From Butyricimonas faecalis (GTDB lineage Bacteria; Bacteroidota; Bacteroidia; Bacteroidales; Marinifilaceae): a stretch of 64,000 nt of DNA. The stretch spans positions 3,782,001-3,846,000 of the forward strand of contig NZ_CP032819.1 in NCBI RefSeq assembly GCF_003991565.1, read 5' to 3'. Each line of letters starts with the position of its first letter. Position 1 is the first letter of the stretch. The notes under the pieces were generated by a model. It was not told the DNA's origin, made no database searches, and saw nothing but the letters and a program-made list of their open reading frames with translations. This document shows positions 53,649 to 63,176 of the stretch, piece by piece. The position numbers were made by a program, and so were the translations under genes.

Positions 53649-54779
53649 ATGAAAACAACGAAATTTTTATTAGCTGCATGTATTCTGGCGGGGTTTTCTT
53701 CTAGCGGAATTGCTCAGAATGTAGAAGTGAAAACGGATACGGTTGGAAAGCAGGTCCGGAAAACAGTTAAAATGGAGGTTAAAAGTGCGGAAGACCTATT
53801 GAAACTTTTTGGTGGTGCAAATGTAAAAGTTTCTAATGACAACGGGAATGCGAAAAAACAATCGAAGGTAGCTACGCTAAGTCCGGAGGAACGTCCGATG
53901 GAGAGCAATGGTGATAAAAAATTGTATGCAAAATCCTATTTAAATCGAGCGGCTCCGGAATTGGTGGTAGAGAAATGGTTAACCGATGTGCCCGACACTG
54001 AAGGGAAGCTTGTGTTGATTGATTTTTGGGGACCGTCATGTTCTCCTTGTCGGAAAAGTATCCCGGATTTAAATAAATTCAGTAAACAATTTAAAGATAA
54101 ACTAGTTGTTATCGGGGTGTCTCTCAATAAAGAAGAACATATACGTGCAATGAAAGAGCCTGTGATTGAGTATTATAGCGCTATAGATACGAAGAAAGAG
54201 TATATCGGTAAGTTTGAAATCAAAGGATATCCCCACGCCATTCTTTTGGATACCCGCGGAATTGTTCGTTGGGAAGGAAATCCTGTACAAAGTGGTCATG
54301 AATTGACGGCAGAAGTTTTGGAACACTTGATTACTAAATACGATTATGAAGACGGAGGGGTACACCGTTCATATTCAAAATCATATTTGAATGAAAAGGC
54401 TCCTGAATTATCTATGCGCGAGTGGTTCCCAAAAGAGCCGGACTTGAAAGGTAAATTCGTGTTACGTGACTTTTTCAGTTTCCACTGTGGACCTTGTCGT
54501 AAAGCTATTCCGAAATTAAACAAATGGAACAAGGAATTTGCTGGAGAGCTGGTTATTATCGGTTGTGCAAAGGACGGTATTGCACGATTGAGAACCATAG
54601 AACCTAAAATTGAATACACGCTGGCAAGTGATCCTCAAGGTAAAATATGGCAAGAAATGGATTTACACGTGTTGTCGTATGTGCAATTGATTGACCCGAA
54701 AGGAATTGTACGTTGGGAGGGATTGTGCATCGATTTGACAACCAAAAAGATTAAAGAGATAATTGCCAAATATAAATGA
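53649..54779 (+). CDS. Tandem thioredoxin-fold (TlpA-like) protein
   Basis: 376 aa. Signal peptide (about 1-22), a charged linker, then two TlpA-type domains about 150 residues apart. Each begins with S-Y-L-N-x-x-A-P-E-L. Domain 1 has FWGPSCSPCRKSIPDLNKF (Cys131, Cys134). Domain 2 has FFSFHCGPCRKAIPKLNKW (Cys280, Cys283). Their similarity points to an internal duplication, with active sites diverged to CSPC and CGPC. Two centres in one chain could pass electrons in relay or isomerise disulfides. Overlaps the S9 peptidase frame by 4 bp. Confidence 0.85.
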   Translation: MKTTKFLLAACILAGFSSSGIAQNVEVKTDTVGKQVRKTVKMEVKSAEDLLKLFGGANVKVSNDNGNAKKQSKVATLSPEERPMESNGDKKLYAKSYLNRAAPELVVEKWLTDVPDTEGKLVLIDFWGPSCSPCRKSIPDLNKFSKQFKDKLVVIGVSLNKEEHIRAMKEPVIEYYSAIDTKKEYIGKFEIKGYPHAILLDTRGIVRWEGNPVQSGHELTAEVLEHLITKYDYEDGGVHRSYSKSYLNEKAPELSMREWFPKEPDLKGKFVLRDFFSFHCGPCRKAIPKLNKWNKEFAGELVIIGCAKDGIARLRTIEPKIEYTLASDPQGKIWQEMDLHVLSYVQLIDPKGIVRWEGLCIDLTTKKIKEIIAKYK

Positions 54780-57190
54780 TTGTTAACTCATTCATGATGA
54801 TAAAGTTTATTTTATGGTTATTTACTTTTTGCCTCGTTACCACGGTAATGGGGCAAAAAGCTAATTATAAGCAGGCAGAGCGTTTTTTGAATTTGGGATC
54901 GTTGGTCGGTACAACCAGTATTATTCCGAATGCCTTGAAAGGGACGGATAAATTTTGGTACAAGTACCAGACTGGGGACGGGGTGCATTATTATTTAGTG
55001 GATCCTTCCTCGAAAACACAACGTGAACTATTCGATCGCGAACGAGTGGCAGGAGAAATCAGTCGTGTAACCCATAAACCGATAAATTACAAGGATCTGA
55101 AAATTTCAGGTGTTCGTTTAGAAAAAGGGAATGATGTGGTATATTTTACCTCGGAAAAAATCGAATTCCAGTATGATGCCCGTTCCGGCAAAGTAATTCC
55201 TGCCGACTCTGTAAAAGTGTCTGTAGAAAAGAAGAAAAAAGGAGAGAATAAAAAGTTAGAAACTTCTCCAAAGAACAATAAAACACAACAATGGAACGGC
55301 ACCTATTCTCCGGATAGTTGCTATACGGTTTATGCTAAAAGACACAATTTATACTTGTTTTGCGTTCGAGACTCTTCGGAAATTCAATTGACAACAGATG
55401 GAACACCCGAATGTTCGTACGCGGGAAAAAGTTTGGATACAACGGGAAAGAAAGTGGCAGCCCCCGTTGAATGGCTGGCCGGTTCCAAATATTTTTATGT
55501 GGAGCGGGAAGACAAACGAAAGATGGAATCTTTATACTTGGTGAACACGGTGACTCAAGGGCGTCCCACGTTGAATGAATACAAATATTCAATGCCGGGT
55601 GATAAAAATATAAGAAAAAATGAGTTGCACGTTTTCAGTGTAGACCAACGGAAAGAGGTCGAATTCCCTATCGAAAAATGGAAAGATCAGACCCTGACGG
55701 TGTATAAAATAGGGAAACCGGTGAAAAACCTTTATCTGTTACGTAAAAAACGTACGTGCGATGAAGTGGAGTTTTGTCGGGTTATTCCGGAAACCGGGGA
55801 GGTAAAAGTGGTGATTCATGAAAAATGCGAACCCTATTTTAACGATCAGCTTTTTAATGTACATTTATTGCATGATGGAGAGGAGATTGTTTGGTGGTCG
55901 GAACGGACTGGACATGGTCATTACTACCGTTATGACAAAGATGGAAATTTGAAAAACGTAATTACTTCGGGGGGATGGACTGCCGGCAAGATTGTGAAAG
56001 TCGATACGGTAAAACAGACGCTTTATTTCGAGGCTTATGGTCAGAAAAAAGGAGAGTTTCCTTATTTCGCTCTTTTAAACAAAGTGCGTTTGGACGGGAA
56101 AGGTGACGTGCAGTTATTAACGCCGGAACTGGCAACGCATAAGGTGCATTTTCTTGCCGGAGGACGTTACTTTGTGGACAATTTCTCTCGGGCGGACATG
56201 GAACCTCGTAGTGTGTTGAGGAACTCCGATGGGAAAATCGTGTTGGAGCTGGCTTCTCCCGATTTGAGTCGTCTTTATGAAACGGGTTGGAAAATGCCGG
56301 AACCCTTTACCGTGAAAGCGGCAGACAATATGACAGATTTGTACGGTTACATGTGGAAACCGGCAGATTTTGATTCAACGAAACGCTACCCGATCATCTC
56401 GTATGTTTACCCGGGACCTCAAACGGAGGCTGTTCCTTTTGAATTTAGCGTCGTGACGGCATTCAACAATGCAGCCTTGGCTCAAGTAGGGTTTATCGTG
56501 GTGACTTTCGGTCATCGGGGAGGAAGTCCTTTGCGTGATCGTTGGTATCACACCTATGGTTACGGAAATTTGCGCGACTATCCCTTGGCGGATGATAAGT
56601 ATGGATTGGAACAATTGATCGACCGCTATCCTTTTATAGATGGTGAGCGTGTTGGTATTTTCGGGCATTCTGGAGGTGGTTTTATGTCAACGGCTGCTAT
56701 CTGTACATATCCCGATTTCTACAAAGCTGCTGTTTCCTCTGCCGGAAATCATGATAATAACATTTATAATATTTGGTGGGGGGAAACGCATCACGGAATA
56801 AAGGAAAGGGTGGTTACAGAGAAAAAGAAAGTGAAAAATCCGGTAACAGGAAAAGATTCCACGATAACGGTGAAGACAGTGGAATTCGAGAAACCGAACA
56901 TCCCGACCAATATCGAATTGGCAAGCCGACTGAAAGGTCATTTACTATTGGTGGCTGGAGATGCCGATAACAACGTGCATCCCGCTAACACCATGAGAAT
57001 GGTGGATGCCTTGATGAAAGCCGGCAAAAATTTCGATATGTTCATTCTTCCGGGACAAGGACACGGATACCGTGGAATTGCGTTGGATTTCTTTAAGCGA
57101 AAATTATGGTTTCACTTTGGAAAATATCTTTTGGATGATCACTCTTCCGAAGGTTTTAATGAAATTGATGCTTATATGCGATTGAAATGA
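54776..57190 (+). CDS. S9 family prolyl oligopeptidase / DPP IV-like
   Basis: 804 aa, or 798 from the ATG at 54794, which places a normal signal peptide (MMIKFILWLFTFCLVTTVMG) at the start. The N-terminal beta-propeller (about 30-530) includes a Lys-rich surface loop (VEKKKKGENKKLE). The C-terminal alpha/beta hydrolase has Ser632 in FGHSGGGFM, Asp731 in AGDADNNVHP and His763 in LPGQGHGYRG. It removes dipeptides or cleaves after Pro in short peptides and so would finish digestion begun by the S8 protease encoded two genes upstream. Confidence 0.93.
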   Translation: MIVNSFMMIKFILWLFTFCLVTTVMGQKANYKQAERFLNLGSLVGTTSIIPNALKGTDKFWYKYQTGDGVHYYLVDPSSKTQRELFDRERVAGEISRVTHKPINYKDLKISGVRLEKGNDVVYFTSEKIEFQYDARSGKVIPADSVKVSVEKKKKGENKKLETSPKNNKTQQWNGTYSPDSCYTVYAKRHNLYLFCVRDSSEIQLTTDGTPECSYAGKSLDTTGKKVAAPVEWLAGSKYFYVEREDKRKMESLYLVNTVTQGRPTLNEYKYSMPGDKNIRKNELHVFSVDQRKEVEFPIEKWKDQTLTVYKIGKPVKNLYLLRKKRTCDEVEFCRVIPETGEVKVVIHEKCEPYFNDQLFNVHLLHDGEEIVWWSERTGHGHYYRYDKDGNLKNVITSGGWTAGKIVKVDTVKQTLYFEAYGQKKGEFPYFALLNKVRLDGKGDVQLLTPELATHKVHFLAGGRYFVDNFSRADMEPRSVLRNSDGKIVLELASPDLSRLYETGWKMPEPFTVKAADNMTDLYGYMWKPADFDSTKRYPIISYVYPGPQTEAVPFEFSVVTAFNNAALAQVGFIVVTFGHRGGSPLRDRWYHTYGYGNLRDYPLADDKYGLEQLIDRYPFIDGERVGIFGHSGGGFMSTAAICTYPDFYKAAVSSAGNHDNNIYNIWWGETHHGIKERVVTEKKKVKNPVTGKDSTITVKTVEFEKPNIPTNIELASRLKGHLLLVAGDADNNVHPANTMRMVDALMKAGKNFDMFILPGQGHGYRGIALDFFKRKLWFHFGKYLLDDHSSEGFNEIDAYMRLK

Positions 57191-57325
57191 AAAAAGTTGT
57201 CTAAAATTTAACAGGAGTTTATAATTTTGGGTACTTATATACCACTTTACAACGAAATATAAAGTAAACTTTTCCTAGGTAATACACGTTTATCTTCCGT
57301 GGCATATTCGATGTTCTTAGGGATT

Positions 57326-57377
57326 AAAGACGTATCAAGGACGTATCAAAGACGTTACAAAGACGTTCACGAACGTC
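57326..57377. repeat. 11-bp tandem array with terminal palindrome
   Basis: Four exact-length 11-bp units: AAAGACGTATC (57326-57336), AAGGACGTATC, AAAGACGTTAC and AAAGACGTTCA (ending 57369). The last unit overlaps a perfect 7-bp dyad, GACGTTC-AC-GAACGTC (57362-57377). It lies in the gene-free gap 57191-57774 upstream of the lipoprotein gene. Confidence 0.8.
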
Positions 57378-57527
57378 CCTGACACGTTTCCGTGGCGAAA
57401 TGAATTGGCGCTTGTCTTAGAAATTAATCCTTTATCCATTTGGTTATGAATGGTAAATATGCCTTCTTGCATGTAGGAGTTAACATCTCACGACAAAATC
57501 GTATATAACTACTTTTTTTTATATTTT

Positions 57528-57582
57528 AATGGGATAAAAATGGGATAAAAATGGGATGTGAATAGGAGCGGAATGGGTGCGG
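57528..57582. repeat. Second 11-bp tandem array
   Basis: Five consecutive 11-bp units with progressive decay: AATGGGATAAA, AATGGGATAAA, AATGGGATGTG, AATAGGAGCGG and AATGGGTGCGG (57528-57582). It lies 130 bp upstream of ECF promoter copy 3. The sequence is unrelated to the other two arrays but has the same period. Confidence 0.8.
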
Positions 57583-57712
57583 ATTGTATATGGTAATAAT
57601 TTAGTAATATATTGATAGAGTAAATACAATGTTGATTTAGACTTCATTTTCGTACATGTAAATCGAATTGAGAATTATTTTTGAAGAAAATCGATAAAAA
57701 AATGAAATGGTT

Positions 57713-57741
57713 GTACCCGTTTTCTATTTTTTGTTCGTTTT
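57713..57741 (+). promoter_or_regulatory. ECF-type promoter copy 3, ahead of the surface lipoprotein
   Basis: GTACCC (57713-57718), 15 bp, TTCGTTTT (57734-57741). The lipoprotein ATG follows at 57778, so the leader is short. Confidence 0.8.
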
Positions 57742-57777
57742 ATGTGAAAATTATATAGTAACTAAACCAATAGCTTG

Positions 57778-59202
57778 ATGGAAAAGAAATGTAGTTTTTT
57801 AGTGTGGGTTTTACTATCCATTTTTGCCATATCTTGTACGGATGTGTACAAGGAAGATGATTCTGAGGAAGAAGAAGTGATTGTTCCTCCGGGTGATACT
57901 TACACGGCAGAAAAAGAAACGTATTGTTTGAATGTAGTGTATTACGTGCCGGCAGATGTCGAGGATGTTGAGGATTGGCATTATCGTTTGTCTGGAGTAA
58001 CATTGCATGTGCAAAATTATTTTTACGAAAATTTCATGCGTTATCGGGTGGATAAAAAATTCGGGTTGGAGTTGAATGATGTGAACGCGGATTTTATTCG
58101 TATCCATTACATCAAGAGTACAAGGAAGCTGGTCGAGATGCAGGAGAGAAATATGTCGGAGATGGCTCAAGAGGTGTTGGGTTATTTTGAACAACATCCG
58201 GAGAGTAAGAAAAGTGATCATTACTTAGTATGGATGCCGGAGTATAGTGGTAGCTTCATTAACTTTTATTATCCGAGTGCCAAGGAGGGATTTGCTTTTG
58301 CCGGGGTAGATAACACGAGATGGAAAATTCGTTATTTTGATTCAGCACGCGCTCGTGCCACGTTCCTTTCTAATTTGGGAACCGTGTTGAGAGTTTTTGC
58401 CAAGTCGTGTTTCTTACCGTACTCCAACGCGGGTTTGGATTCTCCTTTCCGGGCTTTGATGGGAGCGGAAAAAGCTCTGGGGGCTTCTGCCATGAAAGCA
58501 CAGCCTTATTTTAATAGTAGAAATTATGCCGGATGGGTGACAAGTAGTACCGGATACATGGAAGGAACTCCCGATAAAGTGCGGTTGATGATTTGGGATA
58601 TTCGTTATTTGGCAGGTACACAGTTATTTAACGATGACTATTCATACGAACCTTTTGATGTGACGGTGGAAGATGTGAAAGTTCTTTCTAAGCAAGGAGT
58701 TTTGGAATATGCAGATGACACGTTGCATGTGACTTGTAAATTCAAGTGTCCTGTTGAGTTGGCTGGAGTGTTGATGTTGGATGATCCATGGCGTACGTAC
58801 GACCCGGTGTTCGGAAAGAGAGATGAGTCGATTGATAAAGACGAGATGCAAGATACGGGATGGGATGCTTACGGTGTGTACGTGGAACAGGCATCTTTGG
58901 AAAAAGAGGGTGATGTTTACACGGCTTCGTTCGTTGTCCCGTTGTGTAATCATATAAATTTTGAGTTATCAACGAATTCAAGCACGCTGATTTCTCATGA
59001 AATACGCTTCCGTTTTATCGGAAAAAACGGGATGGCATTTCCGCATGCACCCACGTCCATAAAAGGCGGGCCGTGCAGTGCTCCGCTCCGGACTTGTTAT
59101 AAGCTTGTTCGTACTAGATTGGGAACCGGATATCCTGCTGTTTACTATGTACTTCATGATATTCCCACGAAGTACGGGACATGGGTGTCGGAGTCTGAAT
59201 AG
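57778..59202 (+). CDS. Surface lipoprotein of unknown function, possible degenerate zincin
   Basis: 474 aa from the ATG at 57778. Lipobox IFAISC (Cys20) is followed by an acidic tract (EDDSEEEE), matching the lipoprotein export signal that sends Bacteroidetes lipoproteins to the outer face. The middle (LSNLGTVLRVFAKSCFLPYS, then DSPFRALMG at about 190-225) has the spacing and Met-turn look of a metallopeptidase active site, but the H-E-x-x-H residues are absent. The C-terminal 190 residues are beta-rich. No family recognised. It has its own ECF-type promoter and terminator, so it is a single-gene unit of the regulon, perhaps a substrate-capturing partner. Confidence 0.75.
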   Translation: MEKKCSFLVWVLLSIFAISCTDVYKEDDSEEEEVIVPPGDTYTAEKETYCLNVVYYVPADVEDVEDWHYRLSGVTLHVQNYFYENFMRYRVDKKFGLELNDVNADFIRIHYIKSTRKLVEMQERNMSEMAQEVLGYFEQHPESKKSDHYLVWMPEYSGSFINFYYPSAKEGFAFAGVDNTRWKIRYFDSARARATFLSNLGTVLRVFAKSCFLPYSNAGLDSPFRALMGAEKALGASAMKAQPYFNSRNYAGWVTSSTGYMEGTPDKVRLMIWDIRYLAGTQLFNDDYSYEPFDVTVEDVKVLSKQGVLEYADDTLHVTCKFKCPVELAGVLMLDDPWRTYDPVFGKRDESIDKDEMQDTGWDAYGVYVEQASLEKEGDVYTASFVVPLCNHINFELSTNSSTLISHEIRFRFIGKNGMAFPHAPTSIKGGPCSAPLRTCYKLVRTRLGTGYPAVYYVLHDIPTKYGTWVSESE

Positions 59203-59253
59203 ATGTTTAATGTTTTGTTTGTGTTATAGGAGTATCCCATTAAGTTAGTTTCT

Positions 59254-59299
59254 AAATAAGAAAAGCGAGATTTTTGAATATATCTCGTTTTTCTTATTT
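59254..59299 (+). terminator. Terminator after the lipoprotein gene
   Basis: A 17-bp stem with one G-T pair (59254-59270 and 59283-59299, core GAAAAGCGAGA), a 12-nt loop and a trailing T-run. It isolates the lipoprotein gene from the susC gene downstream. Confidence 0.85.
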
Positions 59300-59364
59300 T
59301 TGTTTTATAGAATTTGTGTTTGAATGTAAAAATGTATTTTTTTAGATAAAAATAATAATTTTAT

Positions 59365-59393
59365 GTACCCATAAAATCTGTTGTGTTCGTTTT
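59365..59393 (+). promoter_or_regulatory. ECF-type promoter copy 4, ahead of susC/susD
   Basis: GTACCC (59365-59370), 15 bp, TTCGTTTT (59386-59393). The frame open from 59383 overlaps the box, so the true susC start must be downstream (59425 or 59455). Confidence 0.8.
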
Positions 59394-59454
59394 GTTTTTA
59401 CAAAAAAGTCATTGTATTGATGAAATGAGCATTTATTTAACCAAATACAGATTT

Positions 59455-62400
59455 ATGGAAAAAGGGAATTTATATTCTTGGTCTCGGAGGTATTCCGGAT
59501 TACTTAAAGCGGTGCGAACGATGAAACTGGTTATGGTGATTTTGGCTTTGTCGGCCAATACGCTTTGGGCAAGTGTCTCGGCTCAAAATGTGAGGATGGA
59601 TTTGTTTGTTGAACAGAAATCACTGATTGAGGTGATGGATTTGATTAAACAAAAATCGGGTTACTCATTTATTTATTCTGCCGGAGACGTGGAGCAGGTT
59701 GGGAAAATTTCAATGGGTGTCAAGAACAAGACTATCAGAGAAATTTTGGATTTGGCCTTGCAGGGAACTAATTTGTTTTATTCGATCGAAGATGATTTGA
59801 TCATTTTGAAGAAAACAAACGTGCTGGCGCAACAGCAACAGAAAACGCGTGTGGTTACAGGAGTTGTTTTGGGAACAGCGGTGACAGATACTTTGCCCGG
59901 GGTGACCGTTATGGTGAAGGGTACATCTAAAGGTGTGGTTACCGATGTTCATGGTAAATTTTCGATCGTGATTCCGGAAGGGGATGACGTGGTTTTGCGT
60001 TTTTCATTTATCGGTAAACGTACGAAAGAGATTAAGTATACCGGTCAGAAAACATTGAGAGTGACGTTGGAAGATGATTCTCAACAATTGGAAGAGGTGA
60101 CTGTGGTAAATGAAGGATATCAGAAAATAGATAAACGAAAACTGACGTCGGCTGTTACGTCATTGAAAATGGATGACATTATGACTCCGGGTATGAGCAC
60201 GCTCGACATGATGCTGGAGGGACGTGTCCCGGGTATGACGTTTATGCAAAACTCCGGTCAGGTGGGTGCCGCTCCTCGTTTGCGGATTCGCGGTACGTCT
60301 ACCGTGTTAGGTTCTCAGGAGCCGTTGTGGGTGATTGACGGTATTATTCAAGAGGATCCGGTAAATGTGGATCCGGATCAGTTGAATGATTTGGATTTTG
60401 TGAATTTGTTGGGAAATGCAATTTCTGGTTTGAATCCAGAGGATATAGAGCAAATTGACGTGTTGAAAGATGCGGCAGCAACCGCTCTTTATGGTACGAG
60501 AGCAGCTAACGGTGTGATCGTGATTACCACGAAAGAAGGGAAGGTGGGGCCTCCTTCTGTTCGTTATAGTTTTGGAGGAACGTTGTCTCGTCGGTCTCGT
60601 TATTCGGATCGAAGCGTTAACGTGATGAATTCTGCGGAACGTGTAGCTTATTCTCGTGAGTTGTTGGAGAAAAAATATGAGTATGGAGACAAGAATACTT
60701 GGATTGGTTACGAGGCTGCTTATGAGAACTATCGTAACGGAGTAATTGATTATAACGAGTTTTGTCGTCAAGTGGATTACTATGAGACGTTGAACATGGA
60801 TTGGTTTGATGCAATTATGCGTGACGCTTTTTCACACACACATACTTTGTCGGTTTCCGGTGGATCTCGCAATGCGAAATATTACGCGTCTGTAGGTTAT
60901 AACCGTCAAAATGGTATATTGCAAAAAGAAAAAGGTGATCGATATACGGCGAATGCTAATATCACGTTGAAATTCGATCGATTTGATCTGCAATTCAAAT
61001 TGAGCGGGAATACTCAAAAGCAGGATCACACGCCTTCTGACGTGGGGTTAACGGATTACGCTTACAATGCCAGTCGGGCTGTTCCGCTATATAATGAAGA
61101 TGGTTCTCTTTATTATTATCCTAAAAAACAGAATTCATCAGATATTCAATCTTGGTTTAATATTTTGAACGAGCGGGATAATTCATACGAAAAAATCAAG
61201 AAGAATTCGGTCTCTTTCTCAACGGCAATTAATTATAATATTTTGAAAGCATTGAAGTTAGGAGCTACTTTCTCTTACACGGTGTCCAACACGGATGATG
61301 ACGTGTACCACGGAGAGACTACTAATTATGCGAAAAGTTTGGCGAAGAAGAATTACGCAAAAGATGATTTTACGGACAATGGAATTGGCGATCACTTCGC
61401 TTCAGGTTCCTTCCGAAAAGCTACTTTGTTGCCTTATGGAGGAGAGTTGAAGAAGAACGGAACGAAGAATGAAAACTGGATGGCGCGTTTGCAAGGTTCT
61501 TACTACTTGTTCTTGGATGAAGCTGAAAAGCATATGTTGACGTTTATGGCGGGATTGGAAATCTCTTCTTCTCACTATACCGGTTTGCAAAAAACATTCC
61601 GTTGTTATGTTCCCGAACGTGGATTAACTGTCGGTAATGTCGATTACGCTCAGTATGATGCTTACACCAAATGGTTGACAACTGATAAACAAGCATTGGG
61701 TGTTTTGAAAGATAATTTAAGTAATAAACTTTCATATTACGGTTCTTTAAACTATAGCTATCAAAACCGATATATTTTTAATGCCAATATGCGTGTTGAT
61801 TACAGTAACGCGTTCGGAGACCGGGCCAGAGAGAAATTTTTGCCGATTTGGTCTACATCTGCTCGTTGGAACATGAAGGAAGATGTGTTGAAGAATGTTT
61901 ACTGGGTTAATGATTTGTCATTGAAAGCTTCTTTCGGTTATCAAGGAACGATGCACTCTACGCAGACGCCGGAATTGGTGATTATAAAAGGAGAGTTGAA
62001 TCAGGCATTTGGTGAATATAGTTCAACGATCAAGAATTTCCCGAATCCGGATTTGAGTTGGGAAAAAACAATGAGCATCAACTCAAGTATTGATTTCTCT
62101 TTGTTCAATAAAAAGTTGGTGGGATCGATCTCTTATTTTTATAAAAAGACAAAAGATGCCTTCTTGACGAAGAAGGTGGCTCAGGTGAACGGTGTGACCT
62201 CTTACACGGTGAATCAAGGAACGGTAGAAAATCAGGGTCTTGAGGTGGCGTTAAATATCAATCCGGTTAACACGTCTATGGGGGGAAGTCGGAAAGGATT
62301 TTCTTGGCGTATAGACCCGCAATTGGGACAGGTTGTCAATAAATTGATTAATAAGGTGATTGAAACACAGAAATATGATCCGTTACATGATGATTACACG

Positions 62401-63165
62401 TATTTGGATTATTTGAACGGAACGGCACACGTGTCAGGTAAACCGTTGAACTCATTTTATTCATATGAATTTACCGGTTTGAATTCCGATGACGGACGTC
62501 CGATGTTTGCCCGTACGGGAGAGGAGTATTTTGAGAAATATTGCGATATGCCCAAATCGAAAGTTTTCACGGAGGTGATGAAATATACCGGATGTCGGGT
62601 TCCTTATTTACAAGGAGGAATTTTGAATACAATTTCATGGAACGGTTTTGTGTTGAGTTGCAACATCTCTTACAGTATCGGATCAAAGGTTCGTTTGTTG
62701 AAGCTTTATAATCCGGATGCTTCTTCAATGGCGGTTTCTCCAACTCAAAATTTGAGAAAAGAGTTTGTTAAACGTTGGCAAACATCCGGTGATGAGAAAT
62801 ACACGAATATACCGGGATTGTTGTCAAAGAATGAATACTCCGCAACTCTTAATCCTTGGTGGAAATCAGAAACTTATTCATTTGCCAAGAATATATGGGA
62901 AATGTATAACTATGCCGATATCCGGGTAGTTAGCGGTAATTACTTGAAACTTCAAAGTTTGAATTTGCGTTACGTTTTCTCGGATAATGTATGTAAAAAA
63001 TTACATTGTAATTCTCTTTACATGTCAATATCAGGAACAAACTTGTTCACGTGGAGTGCGAAGGAGTTGAAAGGTCAGGATCCCTCTTCTCAATCGGGTT
63101 CGGCAGATAAGATTAACGTGCCGATTACTCCGACATATACTTTTAGTGTGAATGTGGCATTTTAA
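59455..63165 (+). CDS. SusC/RagA TonB-dependent transporter with STN domain (locus 2)
   Basis: 1236 aa from the ATG at 59455, chosen because earlier starts overlap the promoter. A basic pre-region (SWSRRYSGLLKAVRT), a signal peptide (MKLVMVILALSANTLWASVS) and an STN domain (VEQKSLIEVMDLIKQKSGYS) come first. The carboxypeptidase-like domain (VVTGVVLGTAVTDTLPGVTV) follows, then the plug (PRLRIRGTSTVLG, LWVIDGIIQEDP, IDVLKDAAATALYGTRAANG) and the barrel, ending FSVNVAF. The STN domain should signal to the FecR encoded 10 kb upstream. Barrel size is at the upper end of the family, compatible with peptide or other large cargo. Confidence 0.95.
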   Translation: MEKGNLYSWSRRYSGLLKAVRTMKLVMVILALSANTLWASVSAQNVRMDLFVEQKSLIEVMDLIKQKSGYSFIYSAGDVEQVGKISMGVKNKTIREILDLALQGTNLFYSIEDDLIILKKTNVLAQQQQKTRVVTGVVLGTAVTDTLPGVTVMVKGTSKGVVTDVHGKFSIVIPEGDDVVLRFSFIGKRTKEIKYTGQKTLRVTLEDDSQQLEEVTVVNEGYQKIDKRKLTSAVTSLKMDDIMTPGMSTLDMMLEGRVPGMTFMQNSGQVGAAPRLRIRGTSTVLGSQEPLWVIDGIIQEDPVNVDPDQLNDLDFVNLLGNAISGLNPEDIEQIDVLKDAAATALYGTRAANGVIVITTKEGKVGPPSVRYSFGGTLSRRSRYSDRSVNVMNSAERVAYSRELLEKKYEYGDKNTWIGYEAAYENYRNGVIDYNEFCRQVDYYETLNMDWFDAIMRDAFSHTHTLSVSGGSRNAKYYASVGYNRQNGILQKEKGDRYTANANITLKFDRFDLQFKLSGNTQKQDHTPSDVGLTDYAYNASRAVPLYNEDGSLYYYPKKQNSSDIQSWFNILNERDNSYEKIKKNSVSFSTAINYNILKALKLGATFSYTVSNTDDDVYHGETTNYAKSLAKKNYAKDDFTDNGIGDHFASGSFRKATLLPYGGELKKNGTKNENWMARLQGSYYLFLDEAEKHMLTFMAGLEISSSHYTGLQKTFRCYVPERGLTVGNVDYAQYDAYTKWLTTDKQALGVLKDNLSNKLSYYGSLNYSYQNRYIFNANMRVDYSNAFGDRAREKFLPIWSTSARWNMKEDVLKNVYWVNDLSLKASFGYQGTMHSTQTPELVIIKGELNQAFGEYSSTIKNFPNPDLSWEKTMSINSSIDFSLFNKKLVGSISYFYKKTKDAFLTKKVAQVNGVTSYTVNQGTVENQGLEVALNINPVNTSMGGSRKGFSWRIDPQLGQVVNKLINKVIETQKYDPLHDDYTYLDYLNGTAHVSGKPLNSFYSYEFTGLNSDDGRPMFARTGEEYFEKYCDMPKSKVFTEVMKYTGCRVPYLQGGILNTISWNGFVLSCNISYSIGSKVRLLKLYNPDASSMAVSPTQNLRKEFVKRWQTSGDEKYTNIPGLLSKNEYSATLNPWWKSETYSFAKNIWEMYNYADIRVVSGNYLKLQSLNLRYVFSDNVCKKLHCNSLYMSISGTNLFTWSAKELKGQDPSSQSGSADKINVPITPTYTFSVNVAF

Positions 63166-63176
63166 ATTGTAGATGT

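Noticed and set aside
57191..57240. GGGTAC sequence read as an inverted ECF promoter
   Set aside because: The reverse strand lacks a TTCGTTTT-like box at 15 bp.
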